From Citromicrobium sp. JLT1363 (GTDB lineage Bacteria > Pseudomonadota > Alphaproteobacteria > Sphingomonadales > Sphingomonadaceae), in contig NZ_AEUE01000007.1 of assembly GCF_000186705.1 (NCBI RefSeq), forward strand, positions 186,001 to 250,000: DNA of 64,000 nucleotides. Reading direction: 5' to 3'. The translations under genes and the position numbers were made by a program. Each line of letters starts with the position of its first letter. The first letter of the stretch is position 1. Shown one piece after another: positions 1 to 7,577 of the stretch. Below the pieces are notes generated by a model that was not told the DNA's origin, did no database searches, and saw only the letters and a program-made list of their open reading frames with translations.

Positions 1-1
1 G

Positions 2-457
2 CACGCGCAGGGCCACGCGATCAGCCTGATCGAGACCATGCCGCTGGGCGAAGTCGATGCCGCGCGCGAAGACCACTATCTGCCACTGTCGCAGGTCCGC
101 GCGAAGCTGGAAGCGCGCTGGACGTTGACGCCCAGCGAGGCGCATACCCCCGGCCCATCGCGCTATTTCGACATTGCCGAGACCGGCGGGCGGATCGGCT
201 TCATCACCCCCATGAGCGAAAACTTCTGCGCCGGATGCAACCGCCTGCGGGTGACGGCCACCGGCCAGCTCTACCCCTGCCTTGGCGGGGGCGAGCGGGT
301 AGACCTGCGCGCGGCACTGCGGGGCGACGCGCCCGATCGCGCGGTGGCGTACGCGCTGGACGAGGCCATGGCGATCAAACCCTACGCCCATGATTTCCGC
401 ATCGGCGCGGGCCTTGCGCCCACGCAGCCGCGCCACATGTCTGTTACAGGGGGCTGA
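2..457 (+). CDS. moaA: GTP 3',8-cyclase MoaA, C-terminal part (5' end outside window)
   Basis: MoaA is a radical-SAM enzyme that starts molybdenum cofactor synthesis by rearranging GTP to 3',8-cyclo-GTP. Only the last 151 codons are present; the reading frame is already open at base 2, so the gene enters from the left. The C-terminal Fe-S motif is visible as FCAGCNRLR followed 13 residues after the second Cys by another Cys (C-x2-C-x13-C), which binds the second [4Fe-4S] cluster that holds the substrate. The fragment ends in GG, as MoaA proteins usually do. The stop is one base before the moaD start, indicating one operon with moaD and moaE. Confidence 0.95.
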   Translation, partial: HAQGHAISLIETMPLGEVDAAREDHYLPLSQVRAKLEARWTLTPSEAHTPGPSRYFDIAETGGRIGFITPMSENFCAGCNRLRVTATGQLYPCLGGGERVDLRAALRGDAPDRAVAYALDEAMAIKPYAHDFRIGAGLAPTQPRHMSVTGG

Positions 458-458
458 G

Positions 459-701
459 ATGGCCGTACGCGTCCTCTTTCTTGGTTCGCTCCGCGATTCA
501 GCCGATGCGCCGGAGGCGGACTATCCCGCTCCGCTGGACTGGCAGGGTTTGCTCGCTGCGGTGCCTGCCGCCGTGGCCGAGCAGCTGCGCGAACCGCACG
601 TGCATGTGGCGTGTGCGGGCAAGGTTCTTTCCGACAAGGCCGATCTCGCGGCGCAGGACGGCGACGAGGTGGCGCTGCTGCCCCCCGTGAGCGGGGGCTG
701 A
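459..701 (+). CDS. moaD: molybdopterin synthase small (sulfur carrier) subunit MoaD
   Basis: An 80-residue ubiquitin-like sulfur carrier. It ends in the PPVSGG tail whose terminal glycine is adenylated and then thiocarboxylated, and which inserts into the MoaE active site. The start was set at the ATG one base after the moaA stop; a longer reading upstream would run inside moaA and has no support. It begins MAVRVLFLGSLRD, the normal first beta strand of the fold. It is followed three bases later by moaE, so the two subunits of the synthase are translated together. Confidence 0.95.
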   Translation: MAVRVLFLGSLRDSADAPEADYPAPLDWQGLLAAVPAAVAEQLREPHVHVACAGKVLSDKADLAAQDGDEVALLPPVSGG

Positions 702-704
702 GCG

Positions 705-1172
705 ATGGCCCGGCTCATCATCCAATCGCCCGCCGACGTACGCCTGCTCGATTCGGGCATGTCGGTCGGCGAGGCGCTGGCGGCCTTCAATGCCGCGCAT
801 CCGCAGGCCGGTGGCGTCGCAACCTTTCTGGGCAAGGTGCGCCCGGACGAGGATGTGCGCGTGCTCGAACTCACGCATTACGAACCGCTCACCCTGCCGG
901 GCATGCAGCAGCTTGCGGACAAGGCGCTGCAGCGCTGGCCGCTGGACGGCGTGCTCATGTGGCACCGCGTTGGCGTGATGCATCCGGGCGAATCGATCGT
1001 GCTGGTTGTCGCCGCCGCCCGCCATCGCCGCGACGCCTTTCATGCGGTCGATTTCCTGATGGACTATCTCAAGAGCGCGGCGTGGTTCTGGAAGCGGGAG
1101 AAGCGCCCGGACGGCTGGCACTGGATCGAACCGCGCGCCCAGGACTTTGCCGACCGCAATCGCTGGGTCTGA
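705..1172 (+). CDS. moaE: molybdopterin synthase catalytic subunit MoaE
   Basis: MoaE (155 aa, normal length) forms a heterotetramer with MoaD and converts cyclic pyranopterin monophosphate to molybdopterin. Visible hallmarks are the GGVATFLGKVR segment near residues 36-46, the AARHRRDAF motif around residues 104-112 and the C-terminal YLKSAAWFWKRE block. Lys123 and Lys130 in that block match the catalytic lysines of the family. It directly follows moaD and is the last gene of the operon. An FNR box lies 17 bp beyond its stop, belonging to the next transcription unit. Confidence 0.96.
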   Translation: MARLIIQSPADVRLLDSGMSVGEALAAFNAAHPQAGGVATFLGKVRPDEDVRVLELTHYEPLTLPGMQQLADKALQRWPLDGVLMWHRVGVMHPGESIVLVVAAARHRRDAFHAVDFLMDYLKSAAWFWKREKRPDGWHWIEPRAQDFADRNRWV

Positions 1173-1188
1173 AAATAATCGCCTCGAT

Positions 1189-1202
1189 TTGATCCGGATC
1201 AA
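1189..1202. promoter_or_regulatory. perfect FNR/FixK box
   Basis: The 14 bases TTGATCCGGATCAA are a perfect palindrome with the consensus TTGAT-N4-ATCAA half-sites of FNR/FixK regulators. The centre is about 100 bp upstream of the ATG at 1296, in the gap after moaE. The Fnr-type regulator gene lies 0.6 kb away and has the E-x2-S-R recognition helix that reads this site. The site most likely drives the membrane protein gene at 1296. Confidence 0.8.
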
Positions 1203-1295
1203 GGTACGGGCGCACGTCAGGGCGCAATACGCTTCTCGAACACAGGGAGGAGCAGGGCCAAAAGCCGCTCCTCAGTGACGATGAGGAGCGAAAGA

Positions 1296-1814
1296 ATGTC
1301 CGAACGTCTGAACAGCGCCGCCGTCGCCGAAAAGGCGATTGTCCATGCCGAGCTGCCCGCAATGCTCCGCGACCCGCGCGAGCAGGTCGAAAAGCCGAGC
1401 ATGAAGCTGGTCGAAGCGCTGGCACCGGTCGAGGCCGAGCCGGCGGTCATTCGCCAGGATGTGGACCGCACCTTCGAAATGCCCACCATGCTCTACGGCG
1501 CGACGGTGGCCCTCTATCTCGGTTTCATTGCCATGCTCGGGATCGGCCTTTCCACGCCCGAACTGGCGCTGCCCATGGCGATCTTCGCCATCTTCATCGT
1601 CGGCCTGTTCGCCGCACCCGCGCTGTGGCTGGGCCTCGGGCGCAAGCCGCAGGCGCGGGCAAAGACCTTCGGCGAGCTGGCGCAAGGCGGAATCCAGACG
1701 CACACGGGCCTGCTCCAGGGCAGGGATGCGGTCATCCAGATGATGATCCTGCCCACGCTGATCGTGATCTGGGCGATGACGGTGCTGGTGATCGCCGGGG
1801 TTGTCGCGGCCTGA
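1296..1814 (+). CDS. hypothetical membrane protein downstream of an FNR box
   Basis: A 172-residue protein not assigned to a family. The first 60 residues are hydrophilic and charged. They are followed by two closely spaced membrane segments (about residues 70-115, containing YLGFIAMLGIGL and AIFAIFIVGLFAAPALWL), a basic loop with GRKPQARAKTFGEL, and a final membrane segment at the C terminus (LIVIWAMTVLVIAGVVAA). The ATG at 1296 was chosen because GAGGAG lies 7-8 bases before it; a GTG 21 bases earlier is possible. The gene follows a perfect FNR box and ends one base before the stop of the convergent fnr gene, so a role in low-oxygen physiology is likely but unproven. Confidence 0.75.
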   Translation: MSERLNSAAVAEKAIVHAELPAMLRDPREQVEKPSMKLVEALAPVEAEPAVIRQDVDRTFEMPTMLYGATVALYLGFIAMLGIGLSTPELALPMAIFAIFIVGLFAAPALWLGLGRKPQARAKTFGELAQGGIQTHTGLLQGRDAVIQMMILPTLIVIWAMTVLVIAGVVAA

Positions 1815-2504
1815 TTATCCGGCCGCAAGATCGGAAAGTTGCGCGGGGTCGACCAGTTCGATCCCGCGTTTTCCTGTGCGAACGATGGCGCCCATCTTCT
1901 CCAGCGCGGTGATCTTTCGGCTGACCGTCTCGATGGTCAGGCCAAGCATGTTGGCGCAGTCCGCGCGGCTGAGCGGCAGTTCGAATTTCTGGGCCGGGTG
2001 GCAGGGCGAATCGCTGGCAGCCTGCGCAAATCCCATGATCAGACCCGCCACCTGCGCCTGCGCATCCGATTTTCCGGCCAGCGCAAGCAGGCTGCGGCTG
2101 GCATGAAGATCTTCCTGCACGCGGCGCAGCAGGGCGCGCGCCAGTGCGGGATATTCATCCATCGCCGATTCGATGTCCGGCCCGTTGAACAGGCATACCT
2201 GCGATTGCGTCAGCGCCACGATCTCGTGATCGTCGAAGGGCTGGAAGAATTCGCCGATGAAGCCTGCCGGGTGAACCAGCGCAAGGATATGTTCCTGCCC
2301 GTCGGCATCGATGGACGTGACCTTGAGCGCCCCAGTGGTCAGCGTGGCGCAGGCATTGACCTTTTCGCCCGCGCGAAAGAGCACTTCGCCCGCTTCGAGC
2401 GTGCGATGATGGCCACGACGGGCGAGGTTTTCGCGCTCGCTATCGTCGAGCACGGAACAGGCCGCACGGTCGCGGACGGGGCAGGTGGCGCAGGCAAGGT
2501 TCAT
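1815..2504 (-). CDS. fnr: oxygen-sensing Crp/Fnr-family transcription regulator (FnrL type)
   Basis: A 229-residue regulator with a cAMP-receptor-like effector domain and a C-terminal winged helix. Cys5, Cys8 and Cys16 (CATCPVRDRAAC) plus Cys104 in SQVCLFNG sit where FNR proteins hold the ligands of the oxygen-labile [4Fe-4S] cluster. The helix-turn-helix spans about residues 179-203 and carries ETVSRK, the E-x2-S-R signature that contacts TTGAT half-sites. Its start codon overlaps the stop of the upstream lipoprotein gene (shared bases 2501-2504), so the two are probably cotranscribed. An FNR box sits beyond its convergent neighbour. Regulation of anaerobic or microaerobic genes is inferred from the family. 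Confidence 0.93.
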   Translation of the reverse strand: MNLACATCPVRDRAACSVLDDSERENLARRGHHRTLEAGEVLFRAGEKVNACATLTTGALKVTSIDADGQEHILALVHPAGFIGEFFQPFDDHEIVALTQSQVCLFNGPDIESAMDEYPALARALLRRVQEDLHASRSLLALAGKSDAQAQVAGLIMGFAQAASDSPCHPAQKFELPLSRADCANMLGLTIETVSRKITALEKMGAIVRTGKRGIELVDPAQLSDLAAG

Positions 2505-3052
2505 GAGTTCGGCGCCAGCTCTACCAGCACGGCGTCTTCCTGTTCAACCAGCTGCGCTACGGCATCGCGCGCCGCTACGATCCGGTCGACGGGCTGACCC
2601 GCAACCGATCGGGTGGCAACCAGCGTATCGAGATCGGCCAGAGGAATCGCGGTTTGCCCGCGCAGCGAGCGCAGGTTGGCGTAGGCGACCTCCGCTCGGC
2701 CCCAGCTCTTGGAACCGACCGCGCCAGCCCCGCGCACAGCTGCGCGGGTGGCAGGCACGGCGCGTTCGAAATCGGCGTGGGCCGCGCGTGCCTGCGCCTC
2801 GAGCTGCGATGCCTGCTCCATTAGCCTGGCAGGGATCGAGGGCGGCGGGGGCGGTACGGGTGGAGCGGGCTGCAACGGCCCCCCGGCGTCGGGGCTCTCC
2901 ACCGCGCAATCGCCCTGGGGGACCGGATATTGCCCGCTCGCGCGTTCCGCATCGCGGATGGCGAGCGAGGGATAGGGGGTGTCGGGTGTGCTTGCGCAGG
3001 CGGCAAGCGCTGCGGCGGAAGTGGACAGGATCGTCAGGCGCAGGGCATTCAT
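2501..3052 (-). CDS. hypothetical lipoprotein
   Basis: A 183-residue protein with an N-terminal hydrophobic segment followed by a lipobox (ALAACAST), so it is probably lipidated at Cys19 and anchored in the envelope. A Pro-rich linker (PAPPVPPPPPS, about residues 62-72) precedes a mostly helical, Ala-rich region. No enzyme motif is visible. It lies directly upstream of fnr with a 4-base overlap and is divergent from rplU. The family is not recognised; comparable small lipoproteins are common in Sphingomonadales. Confidence 0.75.
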   Translation of the reverse strand: MNALRLTILSTSAAALAACASTPDTPYPSLAIRDAERASGQYPVPQGDCAVESPDAGGPLQPAPPVPPPPPSIPARLMEQASQLEAQARAAHADFERAVPATRAAVRGAGAVGSKSWGRAEVAYANLRSLRGQTAIPLADLDTLVATRSVAGQPVDRIVAARDAVAQLVEQEDAVLVELAPNS

Positions 3053-3127
3053 CCCCGGCTCTTAGCATGCGCGGCCGATGGTGGTAGGGGCTGTGCGCAA
3101 GATACGCCAGAATCCGCCATCCCGGCG

Positions 3128-3156
3128 TTGACTTATCGCCAACCATCCCGTAAGCG
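3128..3156 (+). promoter_or_regulatory. candidate promoter for rplU-rpmA
   Basis: TTGACT at 3128-3133 followed after 17 bp by TAAGCG at 3151-3156 resembles a housekeeping promoter with a degenerate -10, as is usual in alphaproteobacteria. It lies about 95 bp upstream of the rplU ATG, in the 197-bp gap shared with the divergent lipoprotein-fnr unit. Confidence 0.35.
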
Positions 3157-3249
3157 CGCCGTTCTTTGGGGGGCGCACCATGGTGTCGCCCGTCGATACG
3201 GTGTTCCATATGGGGCAGCGTCACAGCAAAACGATTGAAAGTTGAACCG

Positions 3250-3780
3250 ATGTTCGCAGTGGTGCGCACGGGCGGCAAACAATACCGGGTTGCCGCCGGA
3301 GACAAAATCGCGGTCGAGAAGCTTGCTGGTGAAGCAGGCGATACGATCACTCTGGGCGATGTCCTGCTTGCAGGCGAAGGCGACAGCCTGGCCGATGCTG
3401 GCAAGGTGTCCGTTTCGGCAGAGATCATCGCTCAGGCCAAGAGCGAGAAGGTGGTGGTCTTCAAGAAGCGCCGCCGTCACAATTATCGCCGCAAGGCCGG
3501 CCATCGCCAGCAGATGACGCTGCTGCGCATCACCGATGTGGGCGAAGGCAGCAAGAAGGCTGCGGCGAAGCCCGCCGCCAAGAAGGCGGACGCCGCGCCT
3601 GCGGAAGACAAGGCTGCGGACGCGAAGCCTGCTGCGAAGAAGGCCCCGGCCAAGAAGGCCGATACCGCCGACAAGCCCGCAGCCAAGAAGGCCGCGCCGA
3701 AGAAGACCGCCGCGACCAAGGCTCCGGCCAAGAAGGCTCCCGCCAAGAAGGCGGCGGACAAGGATTCGGGCGACGCGTAA
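3250..3780 (+). CDS. rplU: 50S ribosomal protein L21 with long Lys/Ala-rich C-terminal tail
   Basis: Residues 1 to about 100 are a normal L21 (starts [14 protein letters not shown], contains [17 protein letters not shown]), which binds 23S rRNA in the large subunit. L21 is usually about 103 residues, but this protein is 176. The extra 75 residues are a low-complexity tail built from repeats such as KKAPAKKAD and PAAKKAA, resembling the C-terminal domain of eukaryotic histone H1. The tail is in frame with no frameshift. The ATG at 3250 starts the conserved domain exactly. It forms an operon with rpmA 34 bp downstream. Confidence 0.95.
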   Translation: MFAVVRTGGKQYRVAAGDKIAVEKLAGEAGDTITLGDVLLAGEGDSLADAGKVSVSAEIIAQAKSEKVVVFKKRRRHNYRRKAGHRQQMTLLRITDVGEGSKKAAAKPAAKKADAAPAEDKAADAKPAAKKAPAKKADTADKPAAKKAAPKKTAATKAPAKKAPAKKAADKDSGDA

Positions 3781-3814
3781 GCGCGCGGCCCACGACAGGT
3801 AAGGACCAGGACCA

Positions 3815-4084
3815 ATGGCACATAAGAAAGCAGGCGGCTCTTCGCGTAACGGTCGCGATTCGGCAGGCCGCCGCCTCGGCGTGAAGAAGTTCGGCAGCGA
3901 AGGCGTTGTCGCGGGCAACATTATCGTGCGTCAGCGCGGGACCAAGTTCTATGCGGGCAGCAATGTCGGCATGGGCAAGGATCACACCCTCTTTGCGCTT
4001 ACCGACGGTATTGTACGCTTCCACGACGGGAAGCTCGGCCGCAAATACGTATCGGTCGACATGCTGGCGCAAGCGGCAGAATAA
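3815..4084 (+). CDS. rpmA: 50S ribosomal protein L27
   Basis: An 89-residue L27 of normal length. It begins [16 protein letters not shown], the flexible N-terminal arm that reaches towards the peptidyl transferase centre, and contains the conserved [10 protein letters not shown] and RQRGTKF segments. It has no N-terminal extension of the kind cleaved in Firmicutes. It is the second gene of the rplU-rpmA operon, with AAGGACCAGG shortly before the ATG, and is followed by an intrinsic terminator about 70 bp after the stop. Confidence 0.97.
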   Translation: MAHKKAGGSSRNGRDSAGRRLGVKKFGSEGVVAGNIIVRQRGTKFYAGSNVGMGKDHTLFALTDGIVRFHDGKLGRKYVSVDMLAQAAE

Positions 4085-4150
4085 GCGGACGGTTCACGAA
4101 CAGGGCCGTCCAACGAGGCGGCCCCGCCGGAGGTAGCATCCGGCCATCGA

Positions 4151-4182
4151 GGGAGAGGGGGCCGGCCCCGTCTCCCTTTTTT
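4151..4182 (+). terminator. Rho-independent terminator of rplU-rpmA
   Basis: GGGAGA at 4151 pairs with TCTCCC at 4171-4176, with a further GGGG/CCCC pairing inside. The stem is followed immediately by six T residues (4177-4182), the classic intrinsic terminator layout. Confidence 0.85.
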
Positions 4183-4232
4183 CGTCTCCCTTGGAACCCG
4201 GCCCCGCAAGGGCCGTGCGCGGGGGAAGTACG

Positions 4233-4784
4233 ATGTTTCACAGAAGCGAACGGCTGCTGTTGCGGCCACCCTGGCCCGAAGACTGGTGCGCGGTGCGTGC
4301 GGGCATCGCGGACGAAGGCATCGTGCGCAATCTCGCCACCGCGCCGTGGCCCTATTCGGATGCTGACGCGCAGGAATGGTGCGCCCAGCCGCAAGATCCC
4401 TACGCCCCCCGCTTCCTGGTCACTCTGGCCGATAGCGGCGAGGTGATCGGCTGCATCGGTATCGGTCCGCTGCCCGCCCAGGACGGCGGCGGGGATGGCA
4501 CGATGGAGCTGGGCTACTGGATCGCGCGCCCGCATTGGGGCCGCGGCTATGCGAGCGAGGCGGCGCGCGCCGTCGTCGAGATCGCCCGCGCGACCGGGCA
4601 TCCGCGGATCGTTGCCAGCCATTTTCTGGACAATCCCGCTTCGGGCAGGGTCCTGCGCAAGGCGGGCTTCATGCCGACCGGCAAGGTCGGGCGCCACCGC
4701 AGCCTGGCGCGCGGCTACGAAGCGCAGACGATAGGATATGAACTCGATTTCCTGAAAGAGGAGGCACTGCCGGCGGCGGCGTGA
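4233..4784 (+). CDS. GNAT-family N-acetyltransferase (RimJ/RimL-like)
   Basis: A 183-residue acetyl-CoA-dependent acetyltransferase. The order of motifs fits the RimJ/RimL type: an N-terminal SERLLLRPPWPEDW segment, ELGYWIARPHWGRGYASEA in the middle (the RGYASEA turn binds the CoA pyrophosphate), and NPASGRVLRKAGF near the C terminus, where the Asn-x-x-S pattern is typical. The substrate cannot be read from the sequence; it could be a protein N terminus or a small amine. The ATG at 4233 has a purine-rich GGGGGAAG in front. It stands alone between the rpmA terminator and a convergent gene. Confidence 0.88.
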   Translation: MFHRSERLLLRPPWPEDWCAVRAGIADEGIVRNLATAPWPYSDADAQEWCAQPQDPYAPRFLVTLADSGEVIGCIGIGPLPAQDGGGDGTMELGYWIARPHWGRGYASEAARAVVEIARATGHPRIVASHFLDNPASGRVLRKAGFMPTGKVGRHRSLARGYEAQTIGYELDFLKEEALPAAA

Positions 4785-4817
4785 TCGCGCCGCCGCCGGA
4801 GTGCTGTTCGCCGGGCC

Positions 4818-5666
4818 CTACGCGGGCAGCAGGGCGTCCTCGTAGTCGCCCTCGTACTTGCCGATGAGCGCGCGGTCGTCGTGGTCCCACGGGTGGAAGC
4901 CGGGCTTGAAATAGCTCAGCCAGGCCGGGAAGCAGCGGCGCAGCACGCCGGGCGTGCCGAACAGGTATTTCGCCAGCCCCCAATGCGCGCGCCAGCCGGT
5001 AATTCCGTCCTGCGCGAGCAGCTCGGTCGCATCGACCCAGCGGTTATTGAGGAAGCGCCGGGTCACTTCGAGCATGATGACGCTGCGGCGCAGCCAGCGC
5101 TGGAAGCCGCTCCAGTCGCGCGTCGCGTGGTTCCACACGTCGTAGGCGACGCCCTTGTGCTCGATCTCCTCGACCGCGTGCCATTCCCACATCTTGCGAA
5201 CTTCGGGGTCCGAATCGGCGAAATGCTGCGGATTGGCGAGGAATTCGTGCGCCATCATCGCGGTATAGTGCTCCAGCGCCATGGTAATGCCCAGCTTGGC
5301 GATAGCGGGCCGGCCGTTGGCCAGTTCGAGCAGTTCCTTCGTGCGCCGGTCGATCATGTCCATGTCGTAGCCCGCATCCGCAGCCAGCCGGTTGAAGGCG
5401 ATATGTTCGCGCGTGTGGTTGATCTCCTGCTTCACGAAAGCGCGGATTTCCGCGGCCAGCCTGGCGTCGGTGCCTTCGCGGAAGGCCTTGACCGATTCGA
5501 TGAAGAAGGCCTCGCCGCGCGGGAAGGTGCCCGATAGCGCATTGTGCCAGGCGGTGCCGAAGGGCTCTCCGGCCCACCAGCGCGACGGGGTGTTGCTGCG
5601 ATTGAAGCGTTCGTCACGCACGGTGATGGCGGGCTCTGCCGCAAGGGCTGAATCGCGTGCGGTCAT
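4818..5666 (-). CDS. predicted metal-dependent hydrolase (PF10118-type)
   Basis: A 282-residue protein resembling the bacterial 'predicted metal-dependent hydrolase' family. Histidine- and glutamate-rich helices are visible: KQEINHTREHIAFN, MALEHYTAMMAHEF and EWHAVEEIEHKGVAYD, which probably bind a metal pair in a ferritin-like helical arrangement. The start at 5666 was chosen for the AGGAG 9 bases before it; an upstream reading would overlap the divergent TetR gene. A palindrome lies in the gap between the two start codons, so the TetR regulator very probably controls this gene. The substrate is unknown; relatives are often found with lipid or sterol metabolism genes. Confidence 0.8.
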   Translation of the reverse strand: MTARDSALAAEPAITVRDERFNRSNTPSRWWAGEPFGTAWHNALSGTFPRGEAFFIESVKAFREGTDARLAAEIRAFVKQEINHTREHIAFNRLAADAGYDMDMIDRRTKELLELANGRPAIAKLGITMALEHYTAMMAHEFLANPQHFADSDPEVRKMWEWHAVEEIEHKGVAYDVWNHATRDWSGFQRWLRRSVIMLEVTRRFLNNRWVDATELLAQDGITGWRAHWGLAKYLFGTPGVLRRCFPAWLSYFKPGFHPWDHDDRALIGKYEGDYEDALLPA

Positions 5667-5709
5667 GATGACAACTCCTGTGTCGTCCTGTGTCTTGCGT
5701 GCAATATAA

Positions 5710-5729
5710 CTTACACCAATGTCAGTAAG
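5710..5729. promoter_or_regulatory. candidate TetR operator (20-bp palindrome)
   Basis: CTTAC at 5710-5714 and GTAAG at 5725-5729 form a symmetric 20-bp site with a 10-bp centre in the 125-bp gap between the hydrolase and TetR genes. TetR regulators usually bind palindromes of this size between divergent genes, including their own. Confidence 0.5.
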
Positions 5730-5791
5730 ATGAACGGCAATGGCGCTTATAGGTTCCTTGCTGCGCAGGCCCCGGCGCACTACGAAGCCGC

Positions 5792-6400
5792 ATGGCAACT
5801 CGTCGTAAACGCTTGAGTCCCGAGGAATCGCGCGCCGGGGCGCTGGAAGCTGCGCGCGATCTGCTGATCGAGGCGGGGCCGCAGGCGGTCACGCTGAAAG
5901 CGGTGGGATCACGGGTCGGCCGGACCCACGCCAACCTGCTGCACCATTTCGGCTCCGCCGCCGGCTTGCAGCATGCGCTGGGCACCTATCTGGCCGAATC
6001 GGTATGCGAGCGGATTGCCGCCTCGATCCGGGCGAGCCGCGAAGGCGCGGCCTCGCCGCGCGTGATCGTGGACCAGGCCTTCGATGCCTTCGATCACGAA
6101 GGCGGCGGCGCGCTGGTCAGCTGGTTGCTGGCGACGGGGCAGGAGGATGCGCTGGAACCCTTTACAAGGGCGATCCACCAGATGATCGAGCAGGTTCACC
6201 GCGAGGAGCAGGGCGCAGACCATCCGGCGGATCACGATGCCCTGCAATCCACGCTGATCGTCGTGCTGCTGGCCCTGGGCCAGTCGCTGATCGGCCACCC
6301 GCTTTCGTCGGCCCTGAAATTACCCGCGAACACGGCGCGCGATATTGCCGAGCGGTTCGTGGTCGATTCGCTGGAGCAGGCGGGCCGCAGCGCGCCCTGA
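5792..6400 (+). CDS. TetR/AcrR-family transcription regulator
   Basis: A 202-residue protein with a basic N terminus and a TetR helix-turn-helix over about residues 15-60 (ARDLLIEAGPQAVTLKAVG, then VGRTHANLLHHFGS). The C-terminal two-thirds is the helical ligand-binding and dimer domain and is not diagnostic of a ligand. It is divergent from the metal-dependent hydrolase gene, with a palindromic candidate operator between them, the usual arrangement for a local repressor. Confidence 0.88.
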   Translation: MATRRKRLSPEESRAGALEAARDLLIEAGPQAVTLKAVGSRVGRTHANLLHHFGSAAGLQHALGTYLAESVCERIAASIRASREGAASPRVIVDQAFDAFDHEGGGALVSWLLATGQEDALEPFTRAIHQMIEQVHREEQGADHPADHDALQSTLIVVLLALGQSLIGHPLSSALKLPANTARDIAERFVVDSLEQAGRSAP

Positions 6401-6408
6401 ACCGCCGA

Positions 6409-7515
6409 TCAGTCCCGTCGCGGATGCTTCCACTGCGGCAGAGCGACCTCTCCGTTGCGCACTTTTGCCCGCAGGCCCGCCAGTTTCTCCCTGCGGTCGG
6501 CATCCCCGGTTTCCCCGGCAATCCGTTCCAGCGCCATGGCGAGGCCGGTCTGCAGCGCCTTGTCGGCAGCAACCGGATGATCGGGTGCAACCCCTGTGCC
6601 TTCCCAGTTCGTCCCGGTGATCGGGTTGATCGCCCGGCCGGTGGGGATGAAGGCGATCATGCCGTGGCCGATCTGCACCATCGCGCCGGGATTGGCCCCG
6701 CCACCGGTGGTCTCGCCGATCAACGTGCCCCGGCCATGGGTCTGCATGTCGTAGGCGAATTCCTCTCCGCCGGAGAAAGTGACATCCGAGGTGAGCACGT
6801 AGACCGGGCCGGTGAAACGGGTTTCCACGGTCTTGTCGTTCCAGAATTCCCGCGTGGAATCCTCGGGGCGGTCGTAAATGCTGTTGATCAGCAGATCGGT
6901 GCCGAAGGGCAGGAAATGGCTCATCAGCTGGGCGACGCTCTGTGGGTCGCCACCCCCGTTCGACCGCATATCGACGATGATTGCTTCGCTGCCATCGAGC
7001 AGCTGCATGGCGGCTTCGTAGGCGGGCGCGGCAAATTCGGGCTGGATGAAGGCCCGCACGTCCAGATAGCCGACATTGCCGGGCAGCCGTTCGATCCGGG
7101 CAATGCCATAGCCATGGCGCGCGCTCTCCCGGCGCATCTCCGCAATTTCGGCGGCATCGGGCACGCCGGTTTCGTCGGGCTCGTAGGGTTCGAAACCGGG
7201 GCGGTAGCGCACGCTGAAGTGCCCATCCTTGCCGATTTCGCGCAGGTCTTCGTGCAGGGATGAGGCAAGGGCCCGGGCGGTGGTAGCCGAATCGTATGCG
7301 CCTGCATCGGCACGCGCGCGAAGCTCGGTAGCGACACGGCCCGCCACCTCGGGAAAGACGTAGTTTTCGCGCAGTTCGGCGCTCAGCGTCTCGATCACCC
7401 CGTCGCGCGCCTGCGCGTCGATGGCCCGATCAGATGCATCCTGCGCCGCTATCGCAGACGGCGCGAGCAGGGCGATGGCAAGAAACATCGCGCGGATTTC
7501 ACGAAGCACGGTCAC
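6409..7515 (-). CDS. S41-family serine peptidase, exported
   Basis: A 368-residue protein with an N-terminal signal sequence (hydrophobic segment about residues 9-24, ending AIAAQ). The architecture is an N-terminal helical region, then the tail-specific-protease fold: GYLDVRAF around residue 149, IIVDMRSNGGGDPQSV at 179-194 and TFSGGEEFAYD with the probable nucleophile Ser248. A GETTGGGANPG loop follows. No PDZ domain is obvious, which fits the interphotoreceptor-retinoid-binding-protein-like branch of S41. It acts in the periplasm or is surface-exposed; the substrate is unknown. The gene is convergent with the TetR gene. Confidence 0.88.
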   Translation of the reverse strand: MTVLREIRAMFLAIALLAPSAIAAQDASDRAIDAQARDGVIETLSAELRENYVFPEVAGRVATELRARADAGAYDSATTARALASSLHEDLREIGKDGHFSVRYRPGFEPYEPDETGVPDAAEIAEMRRESARHGYGIARIERLPGNVGYLDVRAFIQPEFAAPAYEAAMQLLDGSEAIIVDMRSNGGGDPQSVAQLMSHFLPFGTDLLINSIYDRPEDSTREFWNDKTVETRFTGPVYVLTSDVTFSGGEEFAYDMQTHGRGTLIGETTGGGANPGAMVQIGHGMIAFIPTGRAINPITGTNWEGTGVAPDHPVAADKALQTGLAMALERIAGETGDADRREKLAGLRAKVRNGEVALPQWKHPRRD

Positions 7516-7577
7516 GCAGCCTCCCGGTCATGTCTTGTTTTGGCAACTCTAGGGCCCGGGCGTGCAGTGCTTATCGA

